Source: Flavobacteriaceae bacterium MAR_2009_75
GTDB lineage: Bacteria > Bacteroidota > Bacteroidia > Flavobacteriales > Flavobacteriaceae
Assembly (NCBI GenBank): GCA_002813285.1
Contig: PHTZ01000001.1
Span: 2,231,501 to 2,295,500, forward strand
Direction: 5' to 3'
DNA: 64,000 nucleotides
Below the pieces are notes generated by a model. It was not told the DNA's origin, made no database searches, and saw only the letters and a list, made by a program, of their open reading frames with translations. The translations under genes and the position numbers were made by a program. Positions 36,807 through 47,014 of the stretch are shown here, piece by piece (the stretch's first letter is position 1; each line of letters opens with the position of its first letter).

Positions 36807-38663
36807 ATGAACCATTTTTTCAAAGGCATCTGTCTATTTCTTTTGATGTTCTCGACAATTGGCATCGCTCAGAACACCTCGTATTGGCAGCAACATGTTG
36901 ATTATACCATGGAGGTGGCCATGAACGTGAAAAATCACCAATATACAGGTACGCAGCAGTTGGTATATACCAACAATTCACCAGATGAACTCAAGCGGGT
37001 TTACTTTCATTTGTACTTTAATGCCTTTCAACCCGGTAGCGAAATGGACATCCGTTTGCAGAATATTGCCGATCCTGACGGGCGCATGATGAACGAAGAG
37101 CAGAGCAGAATCGCTTCGTTGAGCGAAGAAGAAATGGGTTACCTGCACGCTACCTCATTGCTTCAAGATGGACAAAAAGTTGATTTCACAGAGGAGGGTA
37201 CCGTTTTAGTCGTAGAGTTGGCAAAACCGATTGCTCCCGGAGAAAAGACCGTATTTGATATGGTATTCAGGGGGCAAGTGCCTCTACAGGTTCGTCGAGC
37301 TGGCCGAAACAGTGCTGAAGGTGTTGCTCTTTCTATGAGTCAATGGTACCCAAAGCTAGCAGAATACGATTTTGAAGGATGGCATGCTGACCCATATATA
37401 GCTCGAGAGTTTCATGGCGTCTGGGGCGATTTTGATGTAAAGTTGACCATTGACAAGGATTATGTTGTTGGCGGAAGCGGATATCTTCAAAACCCTCAGG
37501 AAATAGGTCATGGTTATGAAGCGCCCGGAACAAAGGTCAAAAAACAAAAGGGCAAGACTTTGACTTGGCATTTTAAAGCTCCAAAAGTTCATGATTTCAT
37601 GTGGGCCGCCGATCCCGATTATATTCACGATACCCTTCAGGTTGAGAATGGGCCTATGCTTCATTTTCTGTACAAGGATGACAAAGAAATTGTTGATAAT
37701 TGGAAAGAGCTTCAGCCCAAGACCGCTGAGCTCATGCAGTTCTTTAATAAAAATATAGGCGAATATCCCTATAAACAATACTCTGTTATTCAAGGTGGTG
37801 ATGGTGGTATGGAATATGCCATGGCGACCTTAATTACCGGAAAGCGAAAATTCGGAAGTTTAGTTGGCGTTACCGCTCATGAAATGGCCCATTCTTGGTT
37901 TCAGCATATACTTGCTACCAACGAATCGAAGCACGAATGGATGGATGAAGGTTTTACGTCATTTATCTCGAACTTAGCCATGAACGAGGTTATGAAAGAG
38001 AACAAAGAAAACCCGTTCGCAGGTTCTTATAAAGGGTATTACAACTTGGTCAGCTCTGGCAAAGAGCAACCACAGACCACCCATGCCGATCGCTACGATC
38101 TCAATTTCGCTTACGGCATTGCGGCTTATAGCAAAGGCTCTATCTTTTTATCACAATTGGGCTACATCATCGGTCAAGACAAATTGATGGAAACGGTTCG
38201 CAAATATTATGAAGACTTTAAATTTAAGCACCCCGTACCTAACGACATCATACGCACGGCAGAAAAGATTTCTGGAATGGAGCTGGATTGGTACCTTACC
38301 GATTGGACGCAAACCACGAACACCATAGATTATGCCGTTAAAGATGTAGCCGAGATAGGTGAGAAAACCAAAATCACTCTTGAGCGGAAAGGTCTTATGC
38401 CTATGCCCATAGACTTATTGGTAGTTTATGAGGATGGTACTCAAGAAAGTTTCTATGCTCCCCTTCGAATGATGCGTGGTGAAAAAGACAACCCTTACGC
38501 TCAAATTGAAAGGACGGTAATTGAAGATTGGCCGTGGGCGTACCCAACCTATGATTTTACAATCGATAAGCCTTTAGAAAGTGTAAAAGCGGTATTGATT
38601 GACCCTAGTCAATTGATGGCCGATGTAAAACAAGAGGATAATCTTTGGCAAAAATCTGAATAA
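36807..38663 (+). CDS. M1-family metallopeptidase
   Basis: 618 residues with a signal peptide (LMFSTIGIAQN). The gluzincin site is HEMAHSWFQH near residue 358 followed 18 residues later by the Glu of DEGFTSF, the classical HExxH-x18-E. QGGDGGMEYAM near 331 stands at the position of the exopeptidase GAMEN motif but is changed. The C-terminal region is beta-rich. It is exported, so it likely trims peptides outside the cytoplasm with the preceding S8 peptidase. Confidence 0.92.
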   Translation: MNHFFKGICLFLLMFSTIGIAQNTSYWQQHVDYTMEVAMNVKNHQYTGTQQLVYTNNSPDELKRVYFHLYFNAFQPGSEMDIRLQNIADPDGRMMNEEQSRIASLSEEEMGYLHATSLLQDGQKVDFTEEGTVLVVELAKPIAPGEKTVFDMVFRGQVPLQVRRAGRNSAEGVALSMSQWYPKLAEYDFEGWHADPYIAREFHGVWGDFDVKLTIDKDYVVGGSGYLQNPQEIGHGYEAPGTKVKKQKGKTLTWHFKAPKVHDFMWAADPDYIHDTLQVENGPMLHFLYKDDKEIVDNWKELQPKTAELMQFFNKNIGEYPYKQYSVIQGGDGGMEYAMATLITGKRKFGSLVGVTAHEMAHSWFQHILATNESKHEWMDEGFTSFISNLAMNEVMKENKENPFAGSYKGYYNLVSSGKEQPQTTHADRYDLNFAYGIAAYSKGSIFLSQLGYIIGQDKLMETVRKYYEDFKFKHPVPNDIIRTAEKISGMELDWYLTDWTQTTNTIDYAVKDVAEIGEKTKITLERKGLMPMPIDLLVVYEDGTQESFYAPLRMMRGEKDNPYAQIERTVIEDWPWAYPTYDFTIDKPLESVKAVLIDPSQLMADVKQEDNLWQKSE

Positions 38664-38697
38664 TGATATAGCGCATATTATCAGTAAAAAGTATATT

Positions 38698-38740
38698 AAG
38701 GGCAGTCGCAGGTTTTGTGCCATGCGGGTGCCCTTTTATT
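38698..38740 (+). terminator. Hairpin terminator between the M1 peptidase gene and rnpA
   Basis: AAGGGCA (38698-38704) pairs with TGCCCTT (38729-38735) and is followed by TTATTTATT; the loop is 24 bases and may fold further. Confidence 0.5.
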
Positions 38741-38760
38741 TATTTGCAAATAGTTGAAAA

Positions 38761-39159
38761 ATGGATTTTAAATTTTCTAAAAAGGAAAAGCTGAAAAGCA
38801 AAAAGTTGATCGACCAACTTTTTGCCGAGGGAAGCTCCGTTACCGGCTTCCCGTTAAAGCTAATATATTTAAGATCACCGCTTCCGGAAGATGTTCAAGT
38901 ACAGGCGGGCATGGCCGTTCCTAAAAAGAATATAAAAAGCGCAGTTAATCGCAATCGTATCAAACGCTTAATACGAGAAAATTATCGATTAAACAAACAT
39001 CAGGTTTTTAACAATAGTGAGGGCTCTTTTGCGTTTCTATTTTTATACCTTGGTAAAAAGATGCCTTCATTCACTGAAATTGAGTCCGCCATGGGCAAAA
39101 CTTTATCCAAGTTTTTAAGGGCGGAGGGGGTTAAAAGTGAAAAAATCAACCCAAAGTAA
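38761..39159 (+). CDS. rnpA: Ribonuclease P protein component
   Basis: 132 residues, basic. MDFKFSKKEKLKSKKLIDQLF is the usual start, and AVNRNRIKRLIRENYR near residue 61-76 is the RNR motif that contacts the RNA subunit. It processes the 5' ends of tRNA precursors. The S41 peptidase gene begins 22 bases downstream; in flavobacteria this gene pair is a common neighbourhood, unlike the rpmH-rnpA order of many bacteria. rpmH is not seen here. Confidence 0.95.
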   Translation: MDFKFSKKEKLKSKKLIDQLFAEGSSVTGFPLKLIYLRSPLPEDVQVQAGMAVPKKNIKSAVNRNRIKRLIRENYRLNKHQVFNNSEGSFAFLFLYLGKKMPSFTEIESAMGKTLSKFLRAEGVKSEKINPK

Positions 39160-39181
39160 ATCTTCAAACATTCTGAACTAG

Positions 39182-40813
39182 ATGAAGACTTTAGCGAAAA
39201 AAAGAATACTGATTCCCGCAATGGCCATAACCATGTTTGTGGTCGGAAGTGGTTTTGTAAAGAGTGATTTTTTCGAAATCGCCAAACAGATTGAAATATT
39301 CACAACGCTGTTCAAAGAGCTCAACATGAACTATGTTGACGAGACCAACCCCGCACAATTAATGGACACCGCCATTAAGAATATGCTCGACGACTTAGAC
39401 CCCTACACCAAATTCTTGAACGAGCAAGATGTAGAGACCTATCGCATCAACAATGCGGGTGAATATTCCGGTATCGGCGCCCTGGTTCGTTCGTACGATG
39501 ACAAACTGTTGATCGTTGAGCCCTATAAGGGCTACCCTGCAGATAAAGCTGGCCTTAAGGCCGGCGACGAGATACTTAAAATCGGTGAGATCGACGTTGC
39601 CAAATTTGACGATAACGCCAGTGAACTTTTAAAGGGAGCGAACGACACCTCGGTCGAGGTAACTTTTAGGCGTCAAGGCGAAACAAAAACCGCTATTATT
39701 ACGCGTGGTGCCGTTGAGGTCGACGCCGTTCCGTTTTATAAGATGGCTAATGATAAAACAGGTTATATTGTATTGGCAAAATTTAATGCAAAAGCTTCTA
39801 GCCAAACGAAATCAGCTCTTGAAGATTTAAAGTCGCAAGGGGCAGAAAGAATTATTCTAGACTTGAGGGGCAACCCGGGCGGACTTCTTTCGGAAGCGAT
39901 AAACGTGACCAACCTATTTGTTGATAAAGGCGAGTTGATAGTTACGACAAAATCAAAAGTAAAAAAGTTCAATAGAGAATATAAGACCAAAAACCAACCA
40001 ATAGACACAGAAATACCTTTGGCGGTATTGGTTAACGGTAGCAGCGCCTCTGCCAGTGAAATTGTTTCGGGCGGATTACAAGACCTTGACAGGGCCGTTG
40101 TAATGGGTGCGCGCAGTTTTGGTAAAGGATTGGTTCAACGCCCCTTAAAACTCACGTATGGCACTCAATTGAAGGTCACCATAAGCCGTTATTATACCCC
40201 ATCTGGAAGATGTATTCAATCATTGGATTACTGGAACCGTGACCAAGACGGTAACGCCGTTCAAAAAACCACCTTCAATGACTTTACCACTCGAAACGGA
40301 CGTAAAGTGCAAGATGGCGGAGGTGTATTACCAGATATCGAAATCGCTTCGGCCAAGGCAAATGAGTTGACCACGGCATTACTGAACAACAATGTCATCT
40401 TTGATTTCGCAACAGACTACTATTACAAAAATAGTCTAGAAAACATCTCTGATTTTAAGTTCTCTGAAAATGATTATCAAACCTTCAAGAGCTATGTAGC
40501 GAAAAGTGATTTTTCTTTTGAGACCAAGACTGAAAAAACGCTCAAAGCAGCAATGACCGATCGGGAAGAAGTTATTTTCAATGAAGAAATTGAAAGTGAT
40601 TTTGAAGCTTTATTACTTGATATTGAAAAAAGTAAGGTAACCGCCCTAGAAGACTATCAGAAAGAAATAAAAAGTAAGTTGGAAGACGAAATCGTCAAAC
40701 GCTACTTTTACAGAGAAGGTCTTTATGATTTTTATCTAAAAAACGATGAGGCTATTCTAGCCGCTTCCGAATTATTGGGCAATACGTCTAAGTATCAAAG
40801 TATACTTCAATAG
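39182..40813 (+). CDS. S41-family C-terminal processing peptidase
   Basis: 543 residues, with one N-terminal hydrophobic anchor/signal (ILIPAMAITMFVVGSGFV). A PDZ domain spans about 95-170 (GIGALVRSYDDKLLIVEPY, AGLKAGDEIL). The catalytic Ser and Lys are in VLVNGSSASASEIVSGG (near 285) and MGARSFGKGLVQ (near 310). A roughly 160-residue C-terminal helical part (about 385-543) is usual in Bacteroidota homologues. It should cleave proteins at hydrophobic C-termini in the periplasm. Confidence 0.93.
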   Translation: MKTLAKKRILIPAMAITMFVVGSGFVKSDFFEIAKQIEIFTTLFKELNMNYVDETNPAQLMDTAIKNMLDDLDPYTKFLNEQDVETYRINNAGEYSGIGALVRSYDDKLLIVEPYKGYPADKAGLKAGDEILKIGEIDVAKFDDNASELLKGANDTSVEVTFRRQGETKTAIITRGAVEVDAVPFYKMANDKTGYIVLAKFNAKASSQTKSALEDLKSQGAERIILDLRGNPGGLLSEAINVTNLFVDKGELIVTTKSKVKKFNREYKTKNQPIDTEIPLAVLVNGSSASASEIVSGGLQDLDRAVVMGARSFGKGLVQRPLKLTYGTQLKVTISRYYTPSGRCIQSLDYWNRDQDGNAVQKTTFNDFTTRNGRKVQDGGGVLPDIEIASAKANELTTALLNNNVIFDFATDYYYKNSLENISDFKFSENDYQTFKSYVAKSDFSFETKTEKTLKAAMTDREEVIFNEEIESDFEALLLDIEKSKVTALEDYQKEIKSKLEDEIVKRYFYREGLYDFYLKNDEAILAASELLGNTSKYQSILQ

Positions 40814-40869
40814 ATAATAACAGTGTTTTTTTAGGTTCATTTACCGCTCTGGTCTGGAGGTGGTCAGAA

Positions 40870-43506
40870 CTAACCCCCTTTAGGTTGTTGTTCCATTTCC
40901 ATGATTAAGTTGGCAATTAGAGCGGTCCATCCGGTTTGGTGCGAAGCGCCTAAACCCTTACCTGTATCCCCATCGAAAAATTCGTAGAACAAGTGTTGTT
41001 CCTTAAAATGCTCGTTCTTGGTGAAAACAGATTGAACATCGTCTGAATGGTACTGGTATTTGCCTTCGGCATTTCTTTCGAAAAGCTTGGTTAAACGTTT
41101 CGTGATTTCATCGGCAATTTGGTTCAAATTCAATTTGTTGCCCGAACCGGTCGGAAATTCGTAAACATAAGTTGGCCCGTAAAATGAGTAATATTTACGT
41201 AATGATTGAACAATCATGTAATTGAGCGGCATCCAAATGGGGCCTCGCCAGTTTGAATTACCTCCGAACATGTTCGACTTACTTTCGCCCGGCTCATACT
41301 GAATCATATGATGCCCATGGTGCTCAAAAACATAGGGGTGGTCTTTGTGGTATTTTGACAAAGAGCGGATACCATAATCCGATAGAAATTCATTTTCATC
41401 TAACAATCGTTTCAACAGATGTTCTAATCTGAAACCTCTCATTATGGAGAATAAATAATTTCCATCTTCATTTGCTTCCTCAATACGGGAAATCAAAGAG
41501 GCCAAATCGGGCCGTGTCAATACAATTTTGGCAGCCCTGGTTTTGAACTCTTTCAGCTGTTGAAATAGGTCTTTATGTAATACCTCAACAGCGAACATGG
41601 GTATTATACCTACCAATGACCTCACTTTTAAGCGATGCGATGTACCGCTCGACATTTCGACCACATCGTAGTAAAAATTGTCTTTATCATCCCACAACGA
41701 AATATCTTTTGCCCCAATATGGTGCATGGCCCAAGCGATATTTAAAAAGTGCCTGAAAAACTTAGCTGCCGCTTCTTCGTAGGCGTCATCGCCTTCTGCT
41801 AGCTCTAACGACATTCTAAGCATGTTCAAGGTGAACATTGCCATCCAACTTGTGGCATCGGCCTGTTGCATTCTTGTAATACCGGGCGGCATATGGTTTC
41901 GATCAAAAACACCGATATTGTCGAGGCCTAAAAATCCTCCTTCAAAAAGGTTCGTGCCGTGTTTGTCTTTTTGGTTGACCCACCATGTAAAGTTGACCAA
42001 CAGCTTTTGAAAAGCCTTTTCCAAAAAGCGGCGGTCACCCTTTCCGGTACGCTCTTTATCTTTTTCATAGACGTTCCAAACGGCCCATGAGTGCACTGGG
42101 GGATTTACGTCACTAAAGTTCCATTCATAAGCAGGTATCTGCCCGTTCGGATGCATATAGCTTTCCCGTAAGACCAGTAATAACTGCTCTTTCGCAAAGT
42201 AGGGATCTATTTCAACGAATGAGGCCATGTGAAAGGCCAAGTCCCACGCAGCATACCATGGGTATTCCCATTTATCGGGCATAGAAATTACGTGGCGGTT
42301 GGTCAAATGCTGCCAACTAAAGTTTCGGGCATCGGCACGATAAGGTTTCGACTCTCCCGGGCCGCCGAACAACCATTTGAATACATCATAATAGTAGAAT
42401 TGCTTCGTCCACAGCAATCCGGAAAAAGCTTTTTTCGCAATTTCTTGATGTGCTACGGGCAGCTCTCTCTTAAGTGTTTCGCTATAAAATTCTTCGCATT
42501 CGTTAACCCTTTCCTCAAAAACGGAGTCAAAATTCTGCCAAGGCTTTTCAAGTCTCTTTTTGCTCAACCTGACCTTAATGACCTTTTCTTCCCCGGCCTT
42601 TAATTTAATCTTATGCCAGATTGCAAACTTCGAACCGGTTTTAGCTGGGTTTACCGCTTTTCGTTTTCGATTGACGACACGCTCATTAATGCCATCTTTA
42701 ACATATTCGGTTTTATTGGGCACGTTATATATGCGCTGGTTGTTGGTTTCATTCTCGCAGAACAACTGCTTGCCCCTTTGATGGTACAATAAATATCGGC
42801 CATTTCTTGTACTTCTAGATTCTACCGAATTAAGACCTGCAGAATTAATTTTTGGTCTCGTAAAACGTCGGTTATGCTTCCAGAAGTTTCTAAACCAGAG
42901 GTGCGGCAACACATGAATGATCGCTGTCTTTGACCCACGGTTGACGACCGTTATTTTCATGAGTATATCGTCAACATCTGCCTTTGCATATTCTACAAAA
43001 CAATCGAAATAGGCATTGTTCTTGAAACTGTCGGTATCCAATAGCTCGTATTCGGGCTCTTCACGGCTCCGCTGGTTGTTTTTGACCAAATCGGCATATG
43101 GAAATTTTTTGTGCGGGTATTTATAAAGGTACTTGCAGTATGAATGTGTGGGCGATGAAACTTGATGAAAATAAAGTTCCTTTACATCTTCTCCGTGGTT
43201 ACCTTGATTATTCGTAAGACCGAACAGGCGTTCTTTCAGAATCGGGTCTTTGCCATTCCAGAAAGCCGGCGCCAAGCAAAGAATTTCTCTAGAGTCACAA
43301 AAACCGGCAATACCTTCTTCTCCCCATCTATAGGCGTTACTGCGGGCTTTTTCATGGTCTATAAAGTTCCAGGCATGACCATATTCGCTATAATCTTCGC
43401 GAACGGTACCCCATTGCCTTTCCGCCAAATAAGGACCCCATTTTTTCCAATTTCTATAATTATCCGATACAGTTAACCTTTGCGCTTCTATGCCTTTTTG
43501 CACCAT
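40870..43506 (-). CDS. MGH1-like glycoside hydrolase (GH63 family)
   Basis: 878 residues with no signal peptide, so probably cytoplasmic. The opening DNYRNWKKWGPYLAERQWGTV and the stretch YRWGEEGIAGFCD near residue 60 are typical of the bacterial GH63 branch. The catalytic (alpha/alpha)6 domain shows YAAWDLAFHMASF near 425 with the acid Asp, and WRGPIWMPLNYM near 760. Related enzymes act on alpha-glucosides such as mannosylglycerate, glucosylglycerate or kojibiose-type sugars; the substrate here is not known. Gaps to flanking genes are 56 and 406 bases. Confidence 0.87.
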   Translation of the reverse strand: MVQKGIEAQRLTVSDNYRNWKKWGPYLAERQWGTVREDYSEYGHAWNFIDHEKARSNAYRWGEEGIAGFCDSREILCLAPAFWNGKDPILKERLFGLTNNQGNHGEDVKELYFHQVSSPTHSYCKYLYKYPHKKFPYADLVKNNQRSREEPEYELLDTDSFKNNAYFDCFVEYAKADVDDILMKITVVNRGSKTAIIHVLPHLWFRNFWKHNRRFTRPKINSAGLNSVESRSTRNGRYLLYHQRGKQLFCENETNNQRIYNVPNKTEYVKDGINERVVNRKRKAVNPAKTGSKFAIWHKIKLKAGEEKVIKVRLSKKRLEKPWQNFDSVFEERVNECEEFYSETLKRELPVAHQEIAKKAFSGLLWTKQFYYYDVFKWLFGGPGESKPYRADARNFSWQHLTNRHVISMPDKWEYPWYAAWDLAFHMASFVEIDPYFAKEQLLLVLRESYMHPNGQIPAYEWNFSDVNPPVHSWAVWNVYEKDKERTGKGDRRFLEKAFQKLLVNFTWWVNQKDKHGTNLFEGGFLGLDNIGVFDRNHMPPGITRMQQADATSWMAMFTLNMLRMSLELAEGDDAYEEAAAKFFRHFLNIAWAMHHIGAKDISLWDDKDNFYYDVVEMSSGTSHRLKVRSLVGIIPMFAVEVLHKDLFQQLKEFKTRAAKIVLTRPDLASLISRIEEANEDGNYLFSIMRGFRLEHLLKRLLDENEFLSDYGIRSLSKYHKDHPYVFEHHGHHMIQYEPGESKSNMFGGNSNWRGPIWMPLNYMIVQSLRKYYSFYGPTYVYEFPTGSGNKLNLNQIADEITKRLTKLFERNAEGKYQYHSDDVQSVFTKNEHFKEQHLFYEFFDGDTGKGLGASHQTGWTALIANLIMEMEQQPKGG

Positions 43507-43912
43507 GAACCAATCTATTTGTTAAGAGCAAGTGATTTTTTTTGGAAGATGTATTCTATACATAAGCAGATATAAATGTACCCTATATTTTTCTGTGATA
43601 CAGGTCTTAAAACAATTAGCTTCAATGATTTGTGAAATAACGAATTAGCTTTGCCGATTTTTGATATTATTGCAGTTACGGGTTCAATTTATAATGAATG
43701 CTCACGGCTAAAAACGCCAATTGCAGCCTGTGCGCAGACTAAGTGTGCGACCTACTCCGATAATTATAGGCCTCCGGGCATTATGAGAGGTTAAATTTCC
43801 ATCGGTTACAATCAAAATTCTTTAGCCTCATAGCTATTGTTCTTTGTAGTTTTACTCATCATAATTTTCTAAATCCGAATCGATATTCAAACCATAACCA
43901 CACTCTAGTTTC
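43507..43912. other. Intergenic stretch, no gene seen
   Basis: 406 bases between divergent genes. No supportable reading frame. The segment 43685-43800 is visibly less AT-rich than its surroundings, which could mark a structured leader RNA or remnant, but I could fold no convincing conserved RNA by eye. Confidence 0.35.
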
Positions 43913-45304
43913 ATGAAAAAGAAAGCATTTTCCCTATTGGTTTTAATCGCACTGATTACTTTTAAAACAGCTTTTGCACAAGAACACAAACACGGTGATG
44001 AGCATCATGGCCATTATGCCGACCTTGACTCTATCTTAGACCATAAACTGTTATTTCCTTCAAGAACTCCGGATCGGGTTATTACAAATCTTACCATTGA
44101 TCCATCGCATAGCTTTGCCGTAAATTGGCGTACCAACCAACAAGTAAATTCAGGGTTTGTCGAAATAGCAAAAGCTACCGATGGTCCTGAGTTTCTTTTG
44201 GAAGGGGTCAAAAGAATCGAGGCTATCACGGAGAAATTCGAAAATCAAAATCGCAGGGAGCCACTTGTAAAAACTTCATTTCATTCTGCTGTAATAGACG
44301 ACTTGGAGCCGGAGACCGTCTATACCTACAGAGTAGGTAGTGGTGGTGGAGAAAATGGTTATTGGAGCGAATGGTTCCAGTTTACCACAGCTAGTGCTTC
44401 TGGCGAAAAGCCGTTTAGTTTTATCTATTTTGGCGACGCCCAAAATGATGTTAAATCACTATGGTCTAGGGTTATAAGAAATTCATACAAACAATACCCC
44501 AACGTAAATTTTATGTTGCACGCCGGTGATTTGATCAATGACCGAGATGCGAATCTCGAATGGGGCGAGTGGTTCTACGCTGGTAGCTTTATTCATGCGA
44601 CCGTACCCAGTATTATGACCCCTGGAAACCACGAATATAGAGATGGTGAACTTTCATCTTTGTGGAGGCCTCAATTCACATTGCCCGAAAATGGCCCTAC
44701 CGAAGCCCTCATGGAAACTTGCTATGCCTTGGATTATGAAAATATGAAACTCATATCAATTGATGCCGAAGGTTTCGATGAGCATGAAGAAGCGCGTACG
44801 GCCCAGACCAAATGGTTAGATTCGGTTCTACGCACCAATAAAAAGAAATGGACGACCATTACCATGCACTACCCCATTTATTCAACGGCCAAGGGTAGGG
44901 ATAATAAAGAACTCAGGGAGGCACTGAAACCATTGATTGATAAGTATGAGGTCGATTTAGTGCTTCAAGGCCATGATCATACTTATGCCCGGGGCTATAC
45001 CAAGAATGAGGGGCAGGGACTCACCGTCGTTAACGATGCGGGTACGGTTTATGCTGTTTCTGTCAGCGGACCCAAAATGTACGAATCGAAAGACCAAGAC
45101 TGGATGGTTCGAAGAGGTGAATTCACCCAACTTTTTCAGATCATCACTGTATCACAAGATACCATCACTTATGGCGCTTACACCCCAATTGGCAACCTTT
45201 ACGACTCTTTCGAACTAATAAAAAAAGATGGCAAGAAGAAACTAATCAATAAAGTGCCTGCTACTAAGGTTCGATTGAAGAAGGATTTCGTAATAGAGAA
45301 GTAA
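43913..45304 (+). CDS. Purple-acid-type metallophosphatase with N-terminal fibronectin-like domain
   Basis: 463 residues, signal peptide ending KTAFAQ, then a His-rich stretch (EHKHGDEHHGHY, residues about 24-35). Residues 55-165 are the FN3-like PAP N-domain (VITNLTIDPSHSFAVNWRT, TVYTYRVGSGG). The catalytic domain is complete: YFGDAQND, HAGDLINDRD, PGNHEYRDG, TMHYPIYS and LQGHDHTYARG. The Tyr that gives plant purple acid phosphatases their colour is not evident at the usual place. It should hydrolyse phosphomonoesters outside the cytoplasm. Confidence 0.92.
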   Translation: MKKKAFSLLVLIALITFKTAFAQEHKHGDEHHGHYADLDSILDHKLLFPSRTPDRVITNLTIDPSHSFAVNWRTNQQVNSGFVEIAKATDGPEFLLEGVKRIEAITEKFENQNRREPLVKTSFHSAVIDDLEPETVYTYRVGSGGGENGYWSEWFQFTTASASGEKPFSFIYFGDAQNDVKSLWSRVIRNSYKQYPNVNFMLHAGDLINDRDANLEWGEWFYAGSFIHATVPSIMTPGNHEYRDGELSSLWRPQFTLPENGPTEALMETCYALDYENMKLISIDAEGFDEHEEARTAQTKWLDSVLRTNKKKWTTITMHYPIYSTAKGRDNKELREALKPLIDKYEVDLVLQGHDHTYARGYTKNEGQGLTVVNDAGTVYAVSVSGPKMYESKDQDWMVRRGEFTQLFQIITVSQDTITYGAYTPIGNLYDSFELIKKDGKKKLINKVPATKVRLKKDFVIEK

Positions 45305-45334
45305 ATACGTAACTTTCTTTCTATAAATTACGGA

Positions 45335-46228
45335 ATGTCGGAGACAAAAATTCAAAAAGCGGAACTCTTGCTTGATACCCGGTCAACTCTAGGGGAAGGC
45401 CCCGTTTGGGACTGGAAAGAGCAGGTTGTATATTGGGTCGATATCGAAGGCAAAAAACTTCAATGCTATAATCCTAACACAACAAAATATACCAGTTGGA
45501 ATTTTAATGAGATGGTCGGTGCCGCCGCACCTGCCGAAGAGGGTCTCATACTTTTGGCTCTTGAAAATGGCTTAACCTTTTTTGATACGGATGCAGAATA
45601 TTTGACCCCATTAAATGTGTTAGAGAACGATAATCAAAAAATGCGTTTTAATGATGGTAAAGTTGGCCCTAACCAGCAGTTCTATATCGGAAGTATGCAT
45701 AAAAAGTTCTTACCTGAGAGCGGATATCTATTTCGAGTAGATAGTGACTCAAATGCGGCAATTGAAGTTTCCGGAACTACCATTTCAAATGGTATGGCTT
45801 GGACTCAAGACCAAAAAGCTTTCTATTTCAGCGATACCGAAACTTACAAGATTTTTCGATTCGATTTTGATATAGAATCGGGAGCCCTATCGAATAGGAA
45901 AACCGCTTTTGAAATACCCAAATCATATGGTGGGGCCGACGGCATGTGCATCGACTCAGAAGATATGCTTTGGATAGCCCATTGGGGTGGCGGCTGTATA
46001 CGCAGATGGGACCCTGAATCAGGTGAAGTGATGCAAAAAATCGAAGTAGATGCCCCACATGTAACCTCTTGCTGTTTTGGTGGTTCGGCGCTTGATACAC
46101 TTTATATCACGACCGCCCGAAGCGGAATGACAAAAGAACAACTTAAGAAGTATCCAAATAGCGGTGGACTTTTCACCTATAAAACAAACGTGAAAGGAAC
46201 GCCCATAAACTACTTTAAGCAAACCTAA
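45335..46228 (+). CDS. SMP-30/gluconolactonase (regucalcin-like) protein
   Basis: 297 residues, no signal. STLGEGPVWDWKEQVVYWVDIEGK (residues about 16-39) holds the metal-ligand Glu; FNDGKVGPNQQFYIGSM near 107, SNGMAWTQDQKAFYFSDT near 153 and GADGMCIDSEDMLWIAHWGGG near 200 hold the Asn and Asp ligands. It hydrolyses a sugar lactone in the cytoplasm. It shares the TAATG overlap with the SDR gene; the pair suggests oxidation of a sugar to a lactone then opening of that lactone. Confidence 0.91.
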   Translation: MSETKIQKAELLLDTRSTLGEGPVWDWKEQVVYWVDIEGKKLQCYNPNTTKYTSWNFNEMVGAAAPAEEGLILLALENGLTFFDTDAEYLTPLNVLENDNQKMRFNDGKVGPNQQFYIGSMHKKFLPESGYLFRVDSDSNAAIEVSGTTISNGMAWTQDQKAFYFSDTETYKIFRFDFDIESGALSNRKTAFEIPKSYGGADGMCIDSEDMLWIAHWGGGCIRRWDPESGEVMQKIEVDAPHVTSCCFGGSALDTLYITTARSGMTKEQLKKYPNSGGLFTYKTNVKGTPINYFKQT

Positions 46229-47010
46229 TGGCTTATACGGGAATTCAAAATAAAACCGCTATTGTTACTGGTGCGGGAGAGGGTATTGGTTACGCCATTG
46301 TAGTAGCTTTGGTCAAACAGGGTGCAAGAGTTATATTGAACGATGTAAACCCTCAACTTGCCAAACAGGCCGCAGAAAAAGTATCAGAAAACTTTAAAGG
46401 TGATTGCCTAGCGTTTGCAGGTGACGCTGGTTCTGTTGAATTTATTGATCAAATGGTAGGTTTTGCTTTATCGAACTTCGGTCGAATAGATTTTATTATT
46501 CCCAATGCGGGGATTACCCTCTTTGGCGATTTTTTAGAATTTACTCCAGAGTCTTTTAACAGCGTGGTAGAACTAAACCTACAGGGCGCTTTTTTTCTGG
46601 TTCAAAGGGCGGCCAAAGAAATGATTAAACAAAAAAGTGGTGGCAAGGTTGTGCTACTCTCTTCGCAGGTAGGCATCAGGGCCTACAGAAACCTTACGAC
46701 CTATGCCATGACCAAAGCGGCACTACGCATGATGGCCGTCAATTTGGCCTTTGAGCTCGATGAGCATCATATCAACATCAACGTTGTGGCCCCAGGTGCC
46801 ACCCTAACCGAGCGCACCCGAAAAGAACAGCCCGACTACGAGGGAATTTGGGGGAAATTAAACCCGAACGGAAGAGTGGGTAGACCCGAAGACATCGCCA
46901 ATACCTGCCTTTTCTTACTTTCCGACGAGGCCAGCCATATTAACGGGCAGACCATTTCTGTGGATGGCGGGTGGACAACAGCCGGGAAATACCCTGAAGA
47001 TCTTAATTAA
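46228..47010 (+). CDS. Short-chain dehydrogenase/reductase (sugar dehydrogenase-like)
   Basis: 260 residues. Cofactor loop TGAGEGIGYAI (residues 15-25), DAGS and PNAGIT (near 91), the catalytic Ser in VLLSSQVGIRA (near 145) and YAMTKAA (Tyr/Lys near 158-162), and the C-terminal HINGQTISVDGGW. Asp at the end of beta-2 (LNDVN) favours NAD over NADP. Start overlaps the lactonase stop by one base. With the lactonase it probably oxidises an aldose or deoxy sugar; the exact sugar cannot be read. Confidence 0.9.
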   Translation: MAYTGIQNKTAIVTGAGEGIGYAIVVALVKQGARVILNDVNPQLAKQAAEKVSENFKGDCLAFAGDAGSVEFIDQMVGFALSNFGRIDFIIPNAGITLFGDFLEFTPESFNSVVELNLQGAFFLVQRAAKEMIKQKSGGKVVLLSSQVGIRAYRNLTTYAMTKAALRMMAVNLAFELDEHHININVVAPGATLTERTRKEQPDYEGIWGKLNPNGRVGRPEDIANTCLFLLSDEASHINGQTISVDGGWTTAGKYPEDLN

Positions 47011-47014
47011 AACT

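Noticed and set aside
37356-37793. A 145-codon minus-strand frame inside the M1 peptidase gene
   Set aside because: Antisense shadow of a gene with an intact zinc motif; no independent features.
43685-43800. Less AT-rich patch in the gap before the phosphatase, considered as a structured RNA
   Set aside because: No SRP, tmRNA, 6S or riboswitch signature could be matched, and no long stem was found by eye.
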